Part shown: positions 5,846-6,402 of the stretch, piece after piece
Layout of the letters: each line of letters starts with the position of its first letter
Numbering within the stretch: position 1 is the stretch's first letter
NCBI GenBank assembly: GCA_946482585.1
Contig: CAMLSI010000319.1
Coordinates: 1 to 6,402 of the forward strand
DNA from: an uncultured Lysobacteraceae bacterium
GTDB lineage: Bacteria; Pseudomonadota; Gammaproteobacteria; Xanthomonadales; Rhodanobacteraceae
DNA length: 6,402 nucleotides
Direction of reading: 5' to 3'
Notes under the pieces: model-generated
The model's input: only the letters and a program-made list of their open reading frames with translations
Told to the model about the DNA's origin: nothing
The model's database searches: none
Program-made: the position numbers and the translations under genes

Positions 5846-6402
5846 TCAATCGCCCTGCGGCTCGAACCCGTTGCGGAAGATCGCATCGGAACCGCCGATG
5901 CCCGCGCCGCGCAAGGTGATCGTCGCAGGCCCCGTGACGGCAGTGCTTGCGATCGTCACCGTCGTTTCCACCGTGCCGACGGCCGCCGGCTGCAACGTGA
6001 ACTCCACCTCGCAGGACTGCTGCGGCGCCAGCGTGAACGGCTCGCCCGGACAGCTGCCGCCGGTGCGCGCGAAGGGCGCGGCCGGCGTGCTCACCGCGGT
6101 GACGTCGAGCGCGCTCGTGCCGCTGCTCTTGAGCGTCGCGCGACGCACCACGCGATGGCCCGGCGCGATGCCGCCGAAGTCGATCGTCGATGCGGTGGTA
6201 AGGCCCGGCCCGTTCGCCGTTACCTCGAGCGTCACCGGCACCACGACGAACGGATCGGTCGCGTTGCTCGTCACGCAGACGTTCGCCGCATACGTGCCGG
6301 CGGCGAGGCCGGCTGTGTTCAGCGACAGCGACATCGGCTGCGCCGTGCCCGGCGCGACCGCGCCCGACGTCGGCGAGACCGGCAGCCACGCCGGCAGCGT
6401 GC
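5846..6402 (-). CDS. C-terminal part of a secreted protein with Ig-like / choice-of-anchor-D-type domains (5' end outside window)
   Basis: The frame is open from the right edge to a TGA at 5846-5848, giving 184 visible residues; the first ATG seen (6332-6334) is internal, because clear domain sequence lies before it. Visible residues 1-60 form an Ig-like repeat (WLPVSPTSGAVAPG, then LAAGTYAANVCVTSN and VTLEV), of the type found beside proteases and other exported enzymes. Residues about 62-168 resemble a choice-of-anchor-D/ASH beta-sandwich (IDFGGIAPGHRVVRRATL, SCPGEPFTLAPQQSCEVEF). The protein ends in a short tail, IFRNGFEPQGD (174-184), after a Gly-Gly hinge. There is no C-terminal membrane helix, LPXTG or PEP-CTERM signal. 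The catalytic or binding part, if any, is outside the window, so the overall function cannot be given. It is probably extracellular or surface-located. The strong hairpin just downstream ends the transcript. Confidence 0.85.
   Translation of the reverse strand, partial: TLPAWLPVSPTSGAVAPGTAQPMSLSLNTAGLAAGTYAANVCVTSNATDPFVVVPVTLEVTANGPGLTTASTIDFGGIAPGHRVVRRATLKSSGTSALDVTAVSTPAAPFARTGGSCPGEPFTLAPQQSCEVEFTLQPAAVGTVETTVTIASTAVTGPATITLRGAGIGGSDAIFRNGFEPQGD

Overview
The window looks like the chromosome of a GC-rich gammaproteobacterium of the Xanthomonadales (Lysobacteraceae/Rhodanobacteraceae type, for example Dokdonella-like). This is inferred from the strong G/C bias at third codon positions, from Proteobacteria-like LysR, GST and AraC proteins, and above all from the secreted protein at the right edge. 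That protein ends in a short ...IFRNGFE... tail, which I know as a recurrent C-terminus of exported proteins in that group. No RNA genes, insertion sequences, CRISPR arrays or phage genes are visible.

Layout. (1) 1-705 (+): the 3' part of an AraC-family regulator whose N-terminal side is membrane-embedded; its start lies outside the window. (2) 816-1925 (+): a lipoprotein of the beta-lactamase/NylB-like serine hydrolase family, on the same strand 110 bases further on and possibly a target of, or co-transcribed with, the regulator. (3) 1959-4622 (-): a two-gene operon converging on the hydrolase. It has a glutathione S-transferase-like gene first, then a large fused oxidoreductase made of two PPOX-like split-barrel segments, an FAD/NAD(P)H reductase and a plant-type 2Fe-2S ferredoxin domain. 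Stop, Shine-Dalgarno and start are packed into a few bases, so the two are probably translationally coupled. (4) 4734-5636 (+): a LysR-type regulator divergent from that operon. The 111-base intergenic region holds a perfect 19-bp palindrome with a T-N11-A core at its centre, the likely LysR operator. (5) 5846-6402 (-): the C-terminal end of a secreted protein with Ig-like/choice-of-anchor-D-type domains, followed by a strong intrinsic terminator at 5811-5840.

The most coherent unit is the divergent LysR / GST-oxidoreductase locus (1959-5636). The regulator probably senses an unknown small molecule and controls an electron-transfer flavoprotein plus a GST, which suggests detoxification or redox handling of an electrophile. 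The substrate cannot be read from the sequence. Gaps between genes are all short: 706-815 and 1926-1958 hold no convincing promoter or terminator, 4623-4733 holds the regulatory region, and 5637-5810 shows nothing I can assign.
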